64,000 nt of DNA from Rhodobacteraceae bacterium LMO-JJ12 (GTDB lineage Bacteria; Pseudomonadota; Alphaproteobacteria; Rhodobacterales; Rhodobacteraceae). Below, piece after piece: positions 15,104 to 23,879 of the stretch. A model generated the notes under the pieces. That model ran no database searches. It had not been told where the DNA came from and saw only the letters and a program-made list of their open reading frames with translations. Within the stretch, counting starts at the first letter, position 1, and each line of letters opens with the position of its first letter. A program made the position numbers and the translations under genes. The stretch lies in contig JAKGBX010000005.1 of NCBI GenBank assembly GCA_021555075.1, positions 54,922 to 118,921 of the forward strand, written 5' to 3'.

Positions 15104-16086
15104 TGGGAAGCTCCGATCTCATTGGTGCCGGGGAGGTAGAATTCGGTGATGCCGCGTTTGCCATCATGGCGACCGGCCTGGATGATTACGTCGATGGAGT
15201 TCTCGATGTACTGGATCATGTCGGCATAGGTCATCGGGATCTCGGTCTTGAGTGCGGCGATGGCCAGACGCTGCACGGCAAGTTGCGGGGTTTCTGCGTG
15301 CAGCGTGGTCATTGAGCCGCCATGGCCAGTGTTGATCGCCTCGAGGAAGGTCATGGCTTCCTTGCCGCGCACCTCGCCCAGGATGATCCGGTCGGGGCGC
15401 ATGCGCAACGTTGCGGTGAGCAGCACATCGGCGGTCTGGAACTCCGCATCGCGATTGGCGATGAGGGTCACGGCATTGGGCTGGGTCGGCAGAAGCTCGG
15501 CGGCTTCCTCGATGGTGACGATGCGTTCCTCGGATGGCACGTGCGAGAGGATCTTGCGTGCAGCCACGGTCTTGCCGGTGGAGGTGCCGCCAGAGACGAT
15601 CATGTTAAGCTTGTTGTCGACGCAAAAGGCCAGCGCATCGTCGATCACGCCCGCGGCCACCACTTCGCGCAGTTCGTGGGTTTTCTCGAGGCGGAGTTCT
15701 TCAAGCTTGCGTTCCTTGCCAAAAAGGAAATCAAGCGCAATCCCGTCAAGCGGCAGGCTTGAGAAGAACCGAAGGCTGATCGACATGGCCGAGAGCACGG
15801 CAGGCGGGGTGATGACCTGTGCGCGGATCGGGCGCCCCTTGTAGGTGATCGAGACCGAGACGATCGGGCGGTCCTTGCTCATCGTTGTGTTGGCGGAAGA
15901 GGCGATCTGGTTGCCGAGGTCCTTCACTTCTGTTGCGGTCAACGCCTGGTCCAGCCTCCGCATGAAGTGATCGCCCTGGAATTCGCCCCAGCAGGTGCCA
16001 TCAGGGTTGATGCAGATCTCGATGACATCGTCGCGAGCGGCGGCGTCGATCCGGTCGAGCGAGGTTTCGAGATAGCTCAGCGACAT
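15100..16086 (-). CDS. virB11: VirB11 traffic ATPase
   Basis: This 328-residue hexameric ATPase should power pilus assembly and substrate transfer. It has the Walker A motif SGGTSTGKT, an Asp/Glu box TIEEAAELL, a Walker B-like RMRPDRIILGEVRG and the His box NTGHGGSMTTLHAE, all in family order. The start at ATG 16086 gives the normal N-terminus; a longer frame would overlap virB10 by about 60 bases. It follows virB10 with a 4-base gap, standard for virB operons. Confidence 0.93.
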   Translation of the reverse strand: MSLSYLETSLDRIDAAARDDVIEICINPDGTCWGEFQGDHFMRRLDQALTATEVKDLGNQIASSANTTMSKDRPIVSVSITYKGRPIRAQVITPPAVLSAMSISLRFFSSLPLDGIALDFLFGKERKLEELRLEKTHELREVVAAGVIDDALAFCVDNKLNMIVSGGTSTGKTVAARKILSHVPSEERIVTIEEAAELLPTQPNAVTLIANRDAEFQTADVLLTATLRMRPDRIILGEVRGKEAMTFLEAINTGHGGSMTTLHAETPQLAVQRLAIAALKTEIPMTYADMIQYIENSIDVIIQAGRHDGKRGITEFYLPGTNEIGASQ

Positions 16087-16090
16087 GGGC

Positions 16091-17470
16091 TCAGAATATC
16101 TCCAGATCGCGGTCGACCATGACCGTGACGCGGGCGCCCTGGTCGACATAGATGACGGGGCCGATGGAGAGGTAATCGCCTATGACGCTGTCCGTGGCAT
16201 CTGCCAGATCATCGCCAACGTCTTCGAGAGCGTCGGCGGCAGTCTCATCCTGGACTTCGGAGGCGGCAGCACTGGGTGCTGCTGAGATCAGCGAGATCAG
16301 GGCGGCCGACCCGAAACGCTCGGCGAAGCGTGTGTCCACGAAACCGGTGACGCCAGAACGGCCCAGTTCATCACCTCCGAAGGAGCTGATCTGGACGGTC
16401 TGGCCCGCGGGCAGGATGATCCGGTCCCAGGCGATGGTGACCCGGCGCTGCGCGATATCGACGCCAGCGCGGTAGCGCCCGATGAGACGGGATCCGCGGG
16501 GGATCAAGAGGCGCGCGCCATCGACGCTGTAGACATCCTCGGACACCACGGCACGGGTCTGGCCGGGCAGGGAGCTGTCAAGGGCAGTTTCCATGACGGC
16601 CTGGATCATGGTGCCCTGTAGAATCGTGTTGGAGGGATTGGCGATCACCTCGGCCTGCGTCACGGTAGAGGGCAGCGCCCCGTTCAGCACGAAATCCGTC
16701 ACCTCGCCAAAAGTGCGTTCGGTCAGAGCCGTTTCATTCGCTCCGGAGGCACCGCCAAAAGCGATGGTCGGCGAGGCGATGCGCCGCTCCTGGAAGGCGC
16801 GTTCCTCCGCGGCGCGGCGTTCAAGTTCCGCGAGCCGTCTTGCTTCTTCCTCGCGCCGGAGCCGCTCTTCTTCCCGCGCGCGTAACTCGTCCTCGGTGGG
16901 CCCGATGGGTGCCGGAAGGGGCCGGTTGGCCTCAAGCTGCGCGAGCTCAAGGTCCATGCGGAGTTGCTCCAGTTCGCGGTCGCGCGCCGTGAGCTCATCG
17001 CGAAACTGCTGTTGCGCGGTTTCCGACGCGGCTTGTAGTGCCGCGATCTTAGCGGTCAGCGCGTCGATCGCCTCTGCGGCGGCGGTGTCTTCCTCGACGA
17101 CCGGTTCAGGGGCGTTGCGCAACTCCTCGATCTGGGCCTGCAGGGCGGTGATCTGCGCCAGAAGCTCGGCATTGGGCTCAACGGGGTCTGGTCCGACGAA
17201 CACAACCTCGGGCTCGGGCGGGGGCAAGGTCTCGATGGCGCCAAAGCCGTCCCCCTCGTTTTGGAAGACGTCTGGGGTGGCCGTCGGCAAGGCTTCCTCT
17301 TCGTCGGGCTGTGAGAGGAGATAAAGCAGGGCACCACCTGCGCCGATGACGAGGACCACGACCAGCGCGAGAAGGGGCGACCGGCGCTGCGCCGCTATGG
17401 GGGCGCGGGCACTGCCTTTCTCCAGGGCGGCGAGGCGTTTTTCCAGCTCGGTGTTCCCGGTATCGCTCAT
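16091..17470 (-). CDS. virB10: VirB10 core-complex protein
   Basis: This 459-residue protein spans the inner membrane once (about residues 32-54, LLALVVVLVIGAGGALLYLL) and should reach the outer membrane through its C-terminal beta-barrel-like domain. The conserved C-terminal block starts near residue 240 and includes ILQGTMIQAVMETALDSSLP and RLIGRYRAGVDIAQRRV. Between them is a long glutamate/arginine-rich coiled coil rather than the usual proline-rich segment. ATG 17470 overlaps the virB9 stop (ATGA). Confidence 0.93.
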   Translation of the reverse strand: MSDTGNTELEKRLAALEKGSARAPIAAQRRSPLLALVVVLVIGAGGALLYLLSQPDEEEALPTATPDVFQNEGDGFGAIETLPPPEPEVVFVGPDPVEPNAELLAQITALQAQIEELRNAPEPVVEEDTAAAEAIDALTAKIAALQAASETAQQQFRDELTARDRELEQLRMDLELAQLEANRPLPAPIGPTEDELRAREEERLRREEEARRLAELERRAAEERAFQERRIASPTIAFGGASGANETALTERTFGEVTDFVLNGALPSTVTQAEVIANPSNTILQGTMIQAVMETALDSSLPGQTRAVVSEDVYSVDGARLLIPRGSRLIGRYRAGVDIAQRRVTIAWDRIILPAGQTVQISSFGGDELGRSGVTGFVDTRFAERFGSAALISLISAAPSAAASEVQDETAADALEDVGDDLADATDSVIGDYLSIGPVIYVDQGARVTVMVDRDLEIF

Positions 17471-18162
17471 GAGGCGGCCTCCGCGGGCGGGATCGCCTCG
17501 ATGCAGACCACCTCTTCGCCAAGTCGCAGAACCCATTGGCGGTTTACGCCGCTGACGCGGATCACGCCGTCTTCAGGGGTTTGCGTGTTGACCGTGCGCT
17601 CGCGGCCGCCCGCGTAGCGGAAGATCGCTGGCACAGGTGCGTTCCGCGGAAACGCGAAATACGTGAACGTCCCGTCATCCCAGATGCGCGTTGGCGTGAA
17701 CTCGGTCCGCGCGCTGGCACCGTAGTTGTAGTTCGGCGCTTGGGCCGCGATGGCCCGGGTCGGGCGCGCAGCGTCGTCCGGATAGCGGAACTGCACCACG
17801 TAGAAGGTTGGGCTGCGGACCTCCTGGACGTTGAAGTAGTAGCTCCGGCGGTTCGTATAGACTGTCACATTGGTATGCACCCCGCGCGCCACAGGCTTGA
17901 TCGCGAAGGCCTGACCGCCCGGGACGCCGTCGATCTCGAAGCCCTCGGTGTCGCCCGCGATGATTGAGCGGATGCTTTCGCCCTCGCCGAACTCGATGGT
18001 GGTCACATGGGTGAGCGACACGCTGAGACGGTAGACCTGACCCTCCTGGTAGGTGGCCAAGCGCACGCGGCTGTCATTTGGGCCACCGCGCGGGATGGCT
18101 TCGGCAAAGGCAAGGCTGGGCAGCAAGACAAACATGGCAGCAACAAAGACCCTATTGATCAA
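17467..18162 (-). CDS. virB9: VirB9 core-complex protein
   Basis: This 231-residue periplasmic protein has a signal peptide (VFVAAMFVLLPSLAFA). The VirB9/CagX domain includes YQEGQVYRLSVS and the C-terminal RIWDDGTFTYFAFP block that contacts VirB7 and VirB10. The best start is TTG 18162, which gives a complete signal peptide and begins just past the virB8 stop; an ATG within the signal sequence near 18136 would leave too short an export signal. C-terminal residues include a cysteine (VVCIEAI), possibly paired with the VirB7-like lipoprotein. Confidence 0.9.
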   Translation of the reverse strand: MINRVFVAAMFVLLPSLAFAEAIPRGGPNDSRVRLATYQEGQVYRLSVSLTHVTTIEFGEGESIRSIIAGDTEGFEIDGVPGGQAFAIKPVARGVHTNVTVYTNRRSYYFNVQEVRSPTFYVVQFRYPDDAARPTRAIAAQAPNYNYGASARTEFTPTRIWDDGTFTYFAFPRNAPVPAIFRYAGGRERTVNTQTPEDGVIRVSGVNRQWVLRLGEEVVCIEAIPPAEAAS

Positions 18163-18163
18163 A

Positions 18164-18817
18164 CTAATTCTCCAATCTGTCGGAGCGGATGGAATATTCG
18201 AGGACGGTGAAGCCGAAGGGATTGGTCCAGACCTCATCGATGGAGCGACGGGTTTCGGGGCGGAACTCGAAGAGAAGCGTGGCGGTGAAGAGCCCGGTCT
18301 GGGTGCCGTTGATGGAGGTCAGCCGCTTGCGCAAGCGCACAGTGGCGCGGTTGGATCCGATCCGGTTGATGCTGAGGATTTCCACGTCGAGCCTGGCGTT
18401 GGGGCCATAGACGGTCGGCGGGTAGTTCTCGTTGGCGCTGTTCCAGATCTGGCGCAGCCTGCTCTCGGCGGCCCCGTCCGAGCGGCGCAGGACGCTGCGG
18501 ATGCGCAGATCGTTATCGAGCTGATTGTAGATCTCCCGGTCGGTCACATAGCGGAAGACCTCCGCCTCGATGATCGCCTGGTTGGCTGTGACAGACGTCG
18601 CGCCCACCGAAGCCTCGGGCAGGGCAAAGCCGGTGGCGGGATCATAGGGCACGACCACAGGCGGCGGATCGACATCGAGGATCGCGACAGCCGCCGCGCT
18701 CAGGCATCCGAGAATGCCGAAGATGAGCCCGATGAGCCCAAGGCGCTGCCAGAGGCGTTCACGGCGCAGAGCACCATAGACCAGCTCTTCTTCGATGATT
18801 TCCTGTTCACTCGCCAC
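18164..18817 (-). CDS. virB8: VirB8 assembly factor
   Basis: This 217-residue bitopic inner-membrane protein has one membrane helix (about residues 27-48) and a periplasmic NTF2-like domain. The domain includes the YVTDREIYN motif near residue 90 and the C-terminal FRPETRRSIDEVWTNPFGF block typical of VirB8. It starts at GTG 18817 with GAGG about 8 bases upstream, and it is followed directly by virB9. Confidence 0.9.
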   Translation of the reverse strand: MASEQEIIEEELVYGALRRERLWQRLGLIGLIFGILGCLSAAAVAILDVDPPPVVVPYDPATGFALPEASVGATSVTANQAIIEAEVFRYVTDREIYNQLDNDLRIRSVLRRSDGAAESRLRQIWNSANENYPPTVYGPNARLDVEILSINRIGSNRATVRLRKRLTSINGTQTGLFTATLLFEFRPETRRSIDEVWTNPFGFTVLEYSIRSDRLEN

Positions 18818-18832
18818 GCGTCATGCCTCAAA

Positions 18833-19645
18833 TCAGTCTGCGCGCAGGTCCGGCAGCGTAAAGTCCATGAAGCGCTGCTCTTCGGCGATGGTGGCGGCAT
18901 CGATCACGCCGCCTGTGCCATCGCCCACGGTCTGCACCGCTTCGAGCTGCCACATGGCGACCAGCGCGATGGCCAGTTCCGCCGTGACGCGGGTGTTGAG
19001 ATCGACGCTTTCCTTCAGCTCATCCATGTCGTCGATGAGCCCGACAAGGCGGTCCACCCGCTCGAGCGATTGGCCGGCATCCTCATAGCTGTTCTGGGCG
19101 GCGGCCGAGACAAGGGCACCGGTGGTGGCCTGCGTCGCCACGCGGTTGGCCCCGGGATTGCCGCTGGTGGCCATTTCCGAGAGGGTGTCATCGTCAAATC
19201 CGAGATCGGCCAGCACCCGGTCCATCTGTGTTTCGATCTCGCCTGCGCCAGAACCGGACAGGCCGGAGAAATCCCCAGTCTTGATCGCCTCAATCGTGGC
19301 GAGGATGTCGCCGAACTCCTGGTCGAGCAGACCATTCAACTCGTCTTCCATTTCCGTCCGGATGATCTCCGGCAGTTCGGCGAGGCGGGTGAGGGCCTCG
19401 TAGGTTCTTTGCAGCTCCGCGAGTTGGTCCGTGAGAAGGCCGAGCTGTTCGCGGAGCTGCGTCAGCTGCTCGTTTTGCAAGATCTCGTCCTCGATCATCT
19501 GCCGCAGCTGCTGGATGTTTTGCGCGATGTTCTGGGTATCGACGACGGGCACGCCTTGCGCGAGGACGGGGGATAGGGCGCCAAGATGCAGACCAACCCC
19601 AAGTGTCGTGGCCAAAGCTGTCCTCAAGAGCAGATGTCCCATCAT
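18833..19645 (-). CDS. virB5: VirB5-like minor pilus protein
   Basis: This 270-residue exported protein has a signal peptide ending near LSPVLA-QG. The mature protein is largely alpha-helical, with a long coiled coil (about residues 40-95), as in VirB5/TrbJ proteins at the pilus tip. Its C-terminus (ESVDLNTRVTAELAIALVAM to FMDFTLPDL) is clearly related to the C-terminus of the transglycosylase gene just upstream. It overlaps that gene by 4 bases. The assignment rests on position, signal peptide and helical content. Confidence 0.82.
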   Translation of the reverse strand: MMGHLLLRTALATTLGVGLHLGALSPVLAQGVPVVDTQNIAQNIQQLRQMIEDEILQNEQLTQLREQLGLLTDQLAELQRTYEALTRLAELPEIIRTEMEDELNGLLDQEFGDILATIEAIKTGDFSGLSGSGAGEIETQMDRVLADLGFDDDTLSEMATSGNPGANRVATQATTGALVSAAAQNSYEDAGQSLERVDRLVGLIDDMDELKESVDLNTRVTAELAIALVAMWQLEAVQTVGDGTGGVIDAATIAEEQRFMDFTLPDLRAD

Positions 19646-20796
19646 TCAATCTCCCTGATCGTAAAATCCATGAACGCGCCTTCGGCCATGCGGGCGCTGG
19701 CCTGGGCCAGCTCTTCGGCGGAGAGCACGCGGGTGCGGGCGGCCTGAAGCCGGATGCGGGCGGCCACGAGACGCACGAGTTCGGCGCGGGCATAAGTGTT
19801 GAGCGCAACGCTCTCCTGCACATCCTCGGTCTCGGAAATCCGTTCGACGATATCCGCAATACGTAGGGCGGCTTGCCTGATCGCGGCGGGTGAGTTGTTG
19901 CCATAGAAGGCCGCGCCGTGCCCAGTGAGCGAGAGGTTGGCATTGGCCAGAAGCGCGGGGTCGATCGTGCCAAGCGCTTCGATCCCGCCGATACGGGTCA
20001 AATAGAGGTTATAGCGTTCGGGGATCACCTGGACGTAGTGCTGGGTCTCGCGAAAGGGTGGCACGCCGCCATACTCGAAAACCCGGCCGGGTCCCGCGTT
20101 ATAGGCCGCGAGCGCATTGATGATATTGCCGTCGAAGGTGTTGAGCTGTGTCGCGAGATAGCGTGCACCGCCATGCACCTGCAGGTAGGGGCTGTCATAG
20201 TATTCCGGATTGATGCCCAGATCGCTGGCGGTACCGGGCATGATCTGGGTGAGGCCAAAGGCGCCGACGGGAGAGCGTGCACCGATGGTGAAACGGCTTT
20301 CCTGCCAGATCAGCGCCTGTAGGAGTGCGCGCCATTGGACCGGGGAGAGGCCCGCGCGGCCAACGCCGGCAAAGCCGCTGGTCTCCTGAGCCACGCGGAT
20401 AATGAGCTGCTCGATGTTTTCCGCCGCATCCCCGAACATCTGCGCACCGCCGGGATTGGGGTCGATGTCGGCATTGCCATAGACCGCCTCGACTGACCGG
20501 GCCGGATCCCCGCTGCCGCTTTCCAGCCCCGAGACCATAGCCGGCAAGCCCTGACCGCCGAAGCTGGTCTGGGCATCGAGGATGCGTTGCAGGGTTTCCA
20601 GCTGCTCCCGTTCGATCTCGGCAATGAGTTCGCGCACGGCAAGCTTGTCGGCCTGAACGGCCAAGTCAGCCTCGCGATCGCCAGTCTCGACGATGTCACG
20701 CGCGGTCAGCCCACTGTCATTGGTCGGCACGCCTTGAGACAAAGCGAGACCGGGCAGCAGGCAAAGGGCCAGGATATGAGGCAGGCTAGACTTCAA
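19642..20796 (-). CDS. VirB5-like protein with internal lytic transglycosylase domain
   Basis: This 384-residue exported protein has a signal peptide ending LALSQGVP. A helical segment (about residues 25-75) follows, then an SLT-type transglycosylase domain (about 150-290). That domain has the catalytic glutamate in LIWQESRF, the GAFGLTQIMPGTA motif and ALAAYNAGPGRV. The C-terminal 60 residues (ESVALNTYARAELVRLVAA to GAFMDFTIRE) align with the end of the neighbouring VirB5, and both mature proteins begin with QGVP. It therefore looks like a VirB5 scaffold carrying a transglycosylase domain. TTG 20796 is chosen because GGAGG precedes it at 6 bases. A separate VirB1 lies at 23876-24580. Confidence 0.85.
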   Translation of the reverse strand: MKSSLPHILALCLLPGLALSQGVPTNDSGLTARDIVETGDREADLAVQADKLAVRELIAEIEREQLETLQRILDAQTSFGGQGLPAMVSGLESGSGDPARSVEAVYGNADIDPNPGGAQMFGDAAENIEQLIIRVAQETSGFAGVGRAGLSPVQWRALLQALIWQESRFTIGARSPVGAFGLTQIMPGTASDLGINPEYYDSPYLQVHGGARYLATQLNTFDGNIINALAAYNAGPGRVFEYGGVPPFRETQHYVQVIPERYNLYLTRIGGIEALGTIDPALLANANLSLTGHGAAFYGNNSPAAIRQAALRIADIVERISETEDVQESVALNTYARAELVRLVAARIRLQAARTRVLSAEELAQASARMAEGAFMDFTIREIE

Positions 20797-20953
20797 TGTC
20801 GCCCTCCGGTGCGCCAAGGGGCGTGAAGGTGCAATCAGGCGAGATGGCTGTCGTGGAGGCGAGGAAGGTGAAGCAATTGGCCTGCGGTTCCTGGTACTGG
20901 GCACAGGAGGCCAACGCACCGAGCGCGGCAACGAACATCAAAATACGGGTCAT
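20786..20953 (-). CDS. virB7: VirB7-like lipoprotein
   Basis: This 55-residue gene starts with ATG overlapping the virB4 stop (ATGA) and ends inside the start of the transglycosylase-VirB5 gene. The protein has a short signal with lipobox LASC (C17 as the lipidated residue) and two more cysteines. This matches VirB7 in size, position and lipoprotein nature; VirB7 forms a disulfide with VirB9 and anchors the core complex in the outer membrane. Sequence identity in this family is low, so the name rests on features and context. Confidence 0.75.
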   Translation of the reverse strand: MTRILMFVAALGALASCAQYQEPQANCFTFLASTTAISPDCTFTPLGAPEGDIEV

Positions 20954-23340
20954 GAAAGCCTCCAGAAATCAGGGCGGTCGCGGTAATCGGCGCCGACAAG
21001 CGCTTCGCCCTTTTCCATGCCGCCAAGGATGGTGAGATTGGGTCCAAGCGCGCTCAGATCGGCATCGACGACGATCGAGCCCTGATCGTCGCGGATCAGC
21101 GCCAAGCGGCTGTTGCTGCCCGTGTTGAGAAGGACATCGAGCTCCTTCTCCGTGAGGTTCAGCATGGCGTAGTCCGCTGGCTGCGCGCGGATATTGGGGA
21201 GCAGGATCTGCGTCGGCACCGCCTCGATGATGGTCTTGCCGGTCCGGGTGCGCTCGAGCTGGCTTGCGTATTGCGTCATCATCACCGCGACCGTGTTCTG
21301 TTTGCGCGCTGTCACCAGCCAGTTCGACAGCCGCTCGGCGAAATACGCGTTATCGAGGGCCTTCCAGGCCTCGTCGATCACGATGATGGTGGGGCGGCGG
21401 TCCTCGATTTCGCGCTCGACCCGGCGGAAGAGATAGGACAGGACCGCCATCCGTTCCTTGTCGGCCTCGCTGTCGAGAATGCCGGTCAGATCGAAGCCCA
21501 CCACATCGCCCTTGAGCGAGAACGTGTCCTCGAGGCTCTGCCCGAAGATCCAGCCATAGCGGCCGTCCTCGGTCCATTCGAGCAGGCGCTGGTGCAGATC
21601 GCCGCCATCGTCGGTGGACACAAAAAGCGATGCGAAATCCCGCCAGTTCCGCAGGGCCGGGTTTGTGGCCTGCGCGTTCTGGCGCACGACTTCCTGGATG
21701 CGATTGGTCTGGGCAGGAGTGAGCGGCTTGTCGGCGCGGTAGAGCAGGGTGGCAAGCCAGTCCGAGAGCCAGGCGGTGCCGCGCGCATCGGTCTCGGTCC
21801 AGAGCGGGTTGAGGCCCGTGGGCTGACCGGCGTTCAGGGACGCGTAGCGCCCGCCATTGGCGCGGACCGCCATCTCCATACCAAGACGGTAATCGAAGAC
21901 GAAGATCCGCGCGCCTGCGCGACGGGCTTGCGTCATCAGAAAGGCGGACAGCACCGATTTGCCCGACCCGGGCCGACCCATGATCAGGGTATGCCCGCTG
22001 GTCGGTTCTTTGTCCGGGCTGCCCTGCTCGTGGTAGGAAAACCGGTAGGCGCTCTGCTCCGGCGTGGGCAAATAAGTGACGACCCGGCCCCAAGGGGTAA
22101 GTGCTGCGGGTTTGCCGAGCTGCGTCCGGTGGAAGGCCGCAAAATCCGCGAAGTTGCGATTGGTGACGGCGCTCGCGCGGACACGCTTGGGCTGGTTGCC
22201 GGGGTGCTGGCTGAGGTAATGGGCCTTTGCGGCGACCCGCTCGCCGATCATTTTCACGCCCTCGGTCGCGGCGGCATTCACGATCTCGGCGCTGAGCGTC
22301 TGCAGCTCTTCGAGCGTTTCGCAGAAGATCGTCACGACCATGTGGTGCTCACCGAAGCTCTGGCGTTTGGCCTCCAGATCATCGGCGGCGATGTCGAGCG
22401 CTTCCATAAGCGATAGGGCGGCGTCCTGGCTCGCCTGCATCTGGCGCTTTTGCCGCTTGATGCGGCCCGCCATGAGGTTCGAATTGATCGGCGTGAAGGA
22501 GTGCGTCACGATCATGTCGACTGGCAGGTTCAGCATGTCGAACATGGTGCAGGAGGTGCCTTCCGAGTATTCTCCGATGGTGAAGCTCTTGCCGTAGCGG
22601 TGGCCCACGACGCCCTCGGAGAGCTCGAAATGGTCGCCGTGAAACGTCACGCGGGTATTGGCGACGTTGAAGGACAGAAAGCCGTAGGTGTTGGCCGGGT
22701 AGAGCGGCAGCTCGGTGCCCGTGTTCAGCGCGCCCAAAAATCCCACCAACTCTCCCGATCCTGCTGACAGCAGGCGCGGCTTGAGCTCGGTAAGCCCCGA
22801 GAGGAAGACGTTCACGGCCTCACCGAGGCGCTGCAGGCGTTTGCGGGTCTCCTCCTTCAGTCGGTCCGGCGCGCTGCGGCTCAGGAACGGCAGGAGGCTT
22901 TTCGGGGGCGGACGGTGAATGACGGTGAGCGTCAGCGTCTTGTCGCGCAGCCCGCTGGTCTCGAGTTTTGCGCGCCAGCGCCGGTCCACCTCGCCTGCGA
23001 AGCTGTCCTCACGGATCGGGTCGAGATCAGGTTTGATGGCCTTGGAGACCTTGTGGACGTAATAGCTGAATTCCGGCCCGAGCTGCGCGACGATGCGGGC
23101 AAAAAGCGCCGTCACCTTGTCGAGATAGGCATCGTCGGTCGTGTAGCTGTTGATCCCCTCGAGCCGAATGCAGCGGAAGAGTTCGTTCACCCGGGTCCGC
23201 ACGGTCTGGTCGTCGACGAGGCTTACATAGGGCAGCATATGCGCGAGGCGGGTCTCGCGCGCATACCAGTCTGGCGTCATTGTGCGGGCATCGAGCGCAG
23301 CACCACGGGCGTCATCACGGGGCATAGCTGTCCCCGCCAT
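20950..23340 (-). CDS. virB4: VirB4 ATPase
   Basis: This 796-residue ATPase energises pilus biogenesis and transfer at the inner membrane. It has an N-terminal CagE/VirB4 domain, the Walker A motif MGRPGSGKSV (near residue 455), and a Walker B motif, TIIVIDEAWKAL. The later VMMTQYASQLERTRTGKTI block is typical of the family. The start overlaps virB3 by 26 bases; ATG 23340 and an in-frame ATG at 23325 are both possible. The length is normal for VirB4. Confidence 0.94.
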   Translation of the reverse strand: MAGTAMPRDDARGAALDARTMTPDWYARETRLAHMLPYVSLVDDQTVRTRVNELFRCIRLEGINSYTTDDAYLDKVTALFARIVAQLGPEFSYYVHKVSKAIKPDLDPIREDSFAGEVDRRWRAKLETSGLRDKTLTLTVIHRPPPKSLLPFLSRSAPDRLKEETRKRLQRLGEAVNVFLSGLTELKPRLLSAGSGELVGFLGALNTGTELPLYPANTYGFLSFNVANTRVTFHGDHFELSEGVVGHRYGKSFTIGEYSEGTSCTMFDMLNLPVDMIVTHSFTPINSNLMAGRIKRQKRQMQASQDAALSLMEALDIAADDLEAKRQSFGEHHMVVTIFCETLEELQTLSAEIVNAAATEGVKMIGERVAAKAHYLSQHPGNQPKRVRASAVTNRNFADFAAFHRTQLGKPAALTPWGRVVTYLPTPEQSAYRFSYHEQGSPDKEPTSGHTLIMGRPGSGKSVLSAFLMTQARRAGARIFVFDYRLGMEMAVRANGGRYASLNAGQPTGLNPLWTETDARGTAWLSDWLATLLYRADKPLTPAQTNRIQEVVRQNAQATNPALRNWRDFASLFVSTDDGGDLHQRLLEWTEDGRYGWIFGQSLEDTFSLKGDVVGFDLTGILDSEADKERMAVLSYLFRRVEREIEDRRPTIIVIDEAWKALDNAYFAERLSNWLVTARKQNTVAVMMTQYASQLERTRTGKTIIEAVPTQILLPNIRAQPADYAMLNLTEKELDVLLNTGSNSRLALIRDDQGSIVVDADLSALGPNLTILGGMEKGEALVGADYRDRPDFWRLS

Positions 23341-23593
23341 GGATGGACCTGTTGCGCGTGGGCGGTGTCTCCTGCAGGGCCGTCATCATCACGTCGATGA
23401 AACGCGGGTCCCAATCTGCGGCCTTCCACAGCACCGGATAGAGCAGGGCGGCGAAACCCAGCACCGCGATGTGCTGGACCCAGACGAACAAGAGCACAGA
23501 GCCGAAGAGCCAAACCATCGCGTACATGATGGGCAGGCCCAGAAGCTTCGGCGGGCGCACGAGGCCCAGAAAGAGGGGCGAGCGTTCAGCCAC
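23315..23593 (-). CDS. virB3: VirB3 inner-membrane protein
   Basis: This 92-residue protein begins with the VirB3 signature (ERSPLFLGLVRPPKLLGLP) and has two adjacent hydrophobic helices (about residues 22-60). VirB3 associates with VirB4. GTG 23593 is chosen because it gives the family N-terminus and overlaps the virB2 stop by 8 bases; longer in-frame starts would run deeper into virB2. Confidence 0.88.
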   Translation of the reverse strand: MAERSPLFLGLVRPPKLLGLPIMYAMVWLFGSVLLFVWVQHIAVLGFAALLYPVLWKAADWDPRFIDVMMTALQETPPTRNRSIHGGDSYAP

Positions 23594-23879
23594 CGGCGAA
23601 GACCGCGGCAACAATGGTGGGAGCGGCGGCAACACCAGCGATGCCCACGAGGACCCAAAGCGCTTGGCGCAGGTCGATGATGTTGAAGAACCAGCTCAAG
23701 AAAACGCCGAGGACCGCGAGTGTGGCGATGACCACACCAAGAGGGCCGGTCAGCGCATCGACAATGCCCTGCAACAAGCTCTGGATCGGGGAGAGATCGA
23801 TGCTCTGTGCAAGGGCGGGCTCGGCAATGAACAGGAATAGCGCCAGCGAGGCGACAAAGAGGTTTGAAATCTGTTTCAC
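23586..23879 (-). CDS. virB2: VirB2 pilin
   Basis: This 97-residue pre-pilin has a signal peptide (cleavage likely after EPALA) and two hydrophobic helices joined by a short polar loop (FFNIIDLRQAL), the normal VirB2 layout. It would polymerise into the conjugative pilus. It overlaps virB1 upstream (ATGA) and virB3 downstream. Confidence 0.9.
   Translation of the reverse strand: MKQISNLFVASLALFLFIAEPALAQSIDLSPIQSLLQGIVDALTGPLGVVIATLAVLGVFLSWFFNIIDLRQALWVLVGIAGVAAAPTIVAAVFAGG

Noticed and set aside
18053..19576. A 507-codon plus-strand frame across virB8 and virB5
   Set aside because: It is antisense to two well-supported virB genes and has no known domain.
21271..22416. A 381-codon plus-strand frame inside virB4
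   Set aside because: It is antisense to virB4, which shows Walker motifs and normal length.
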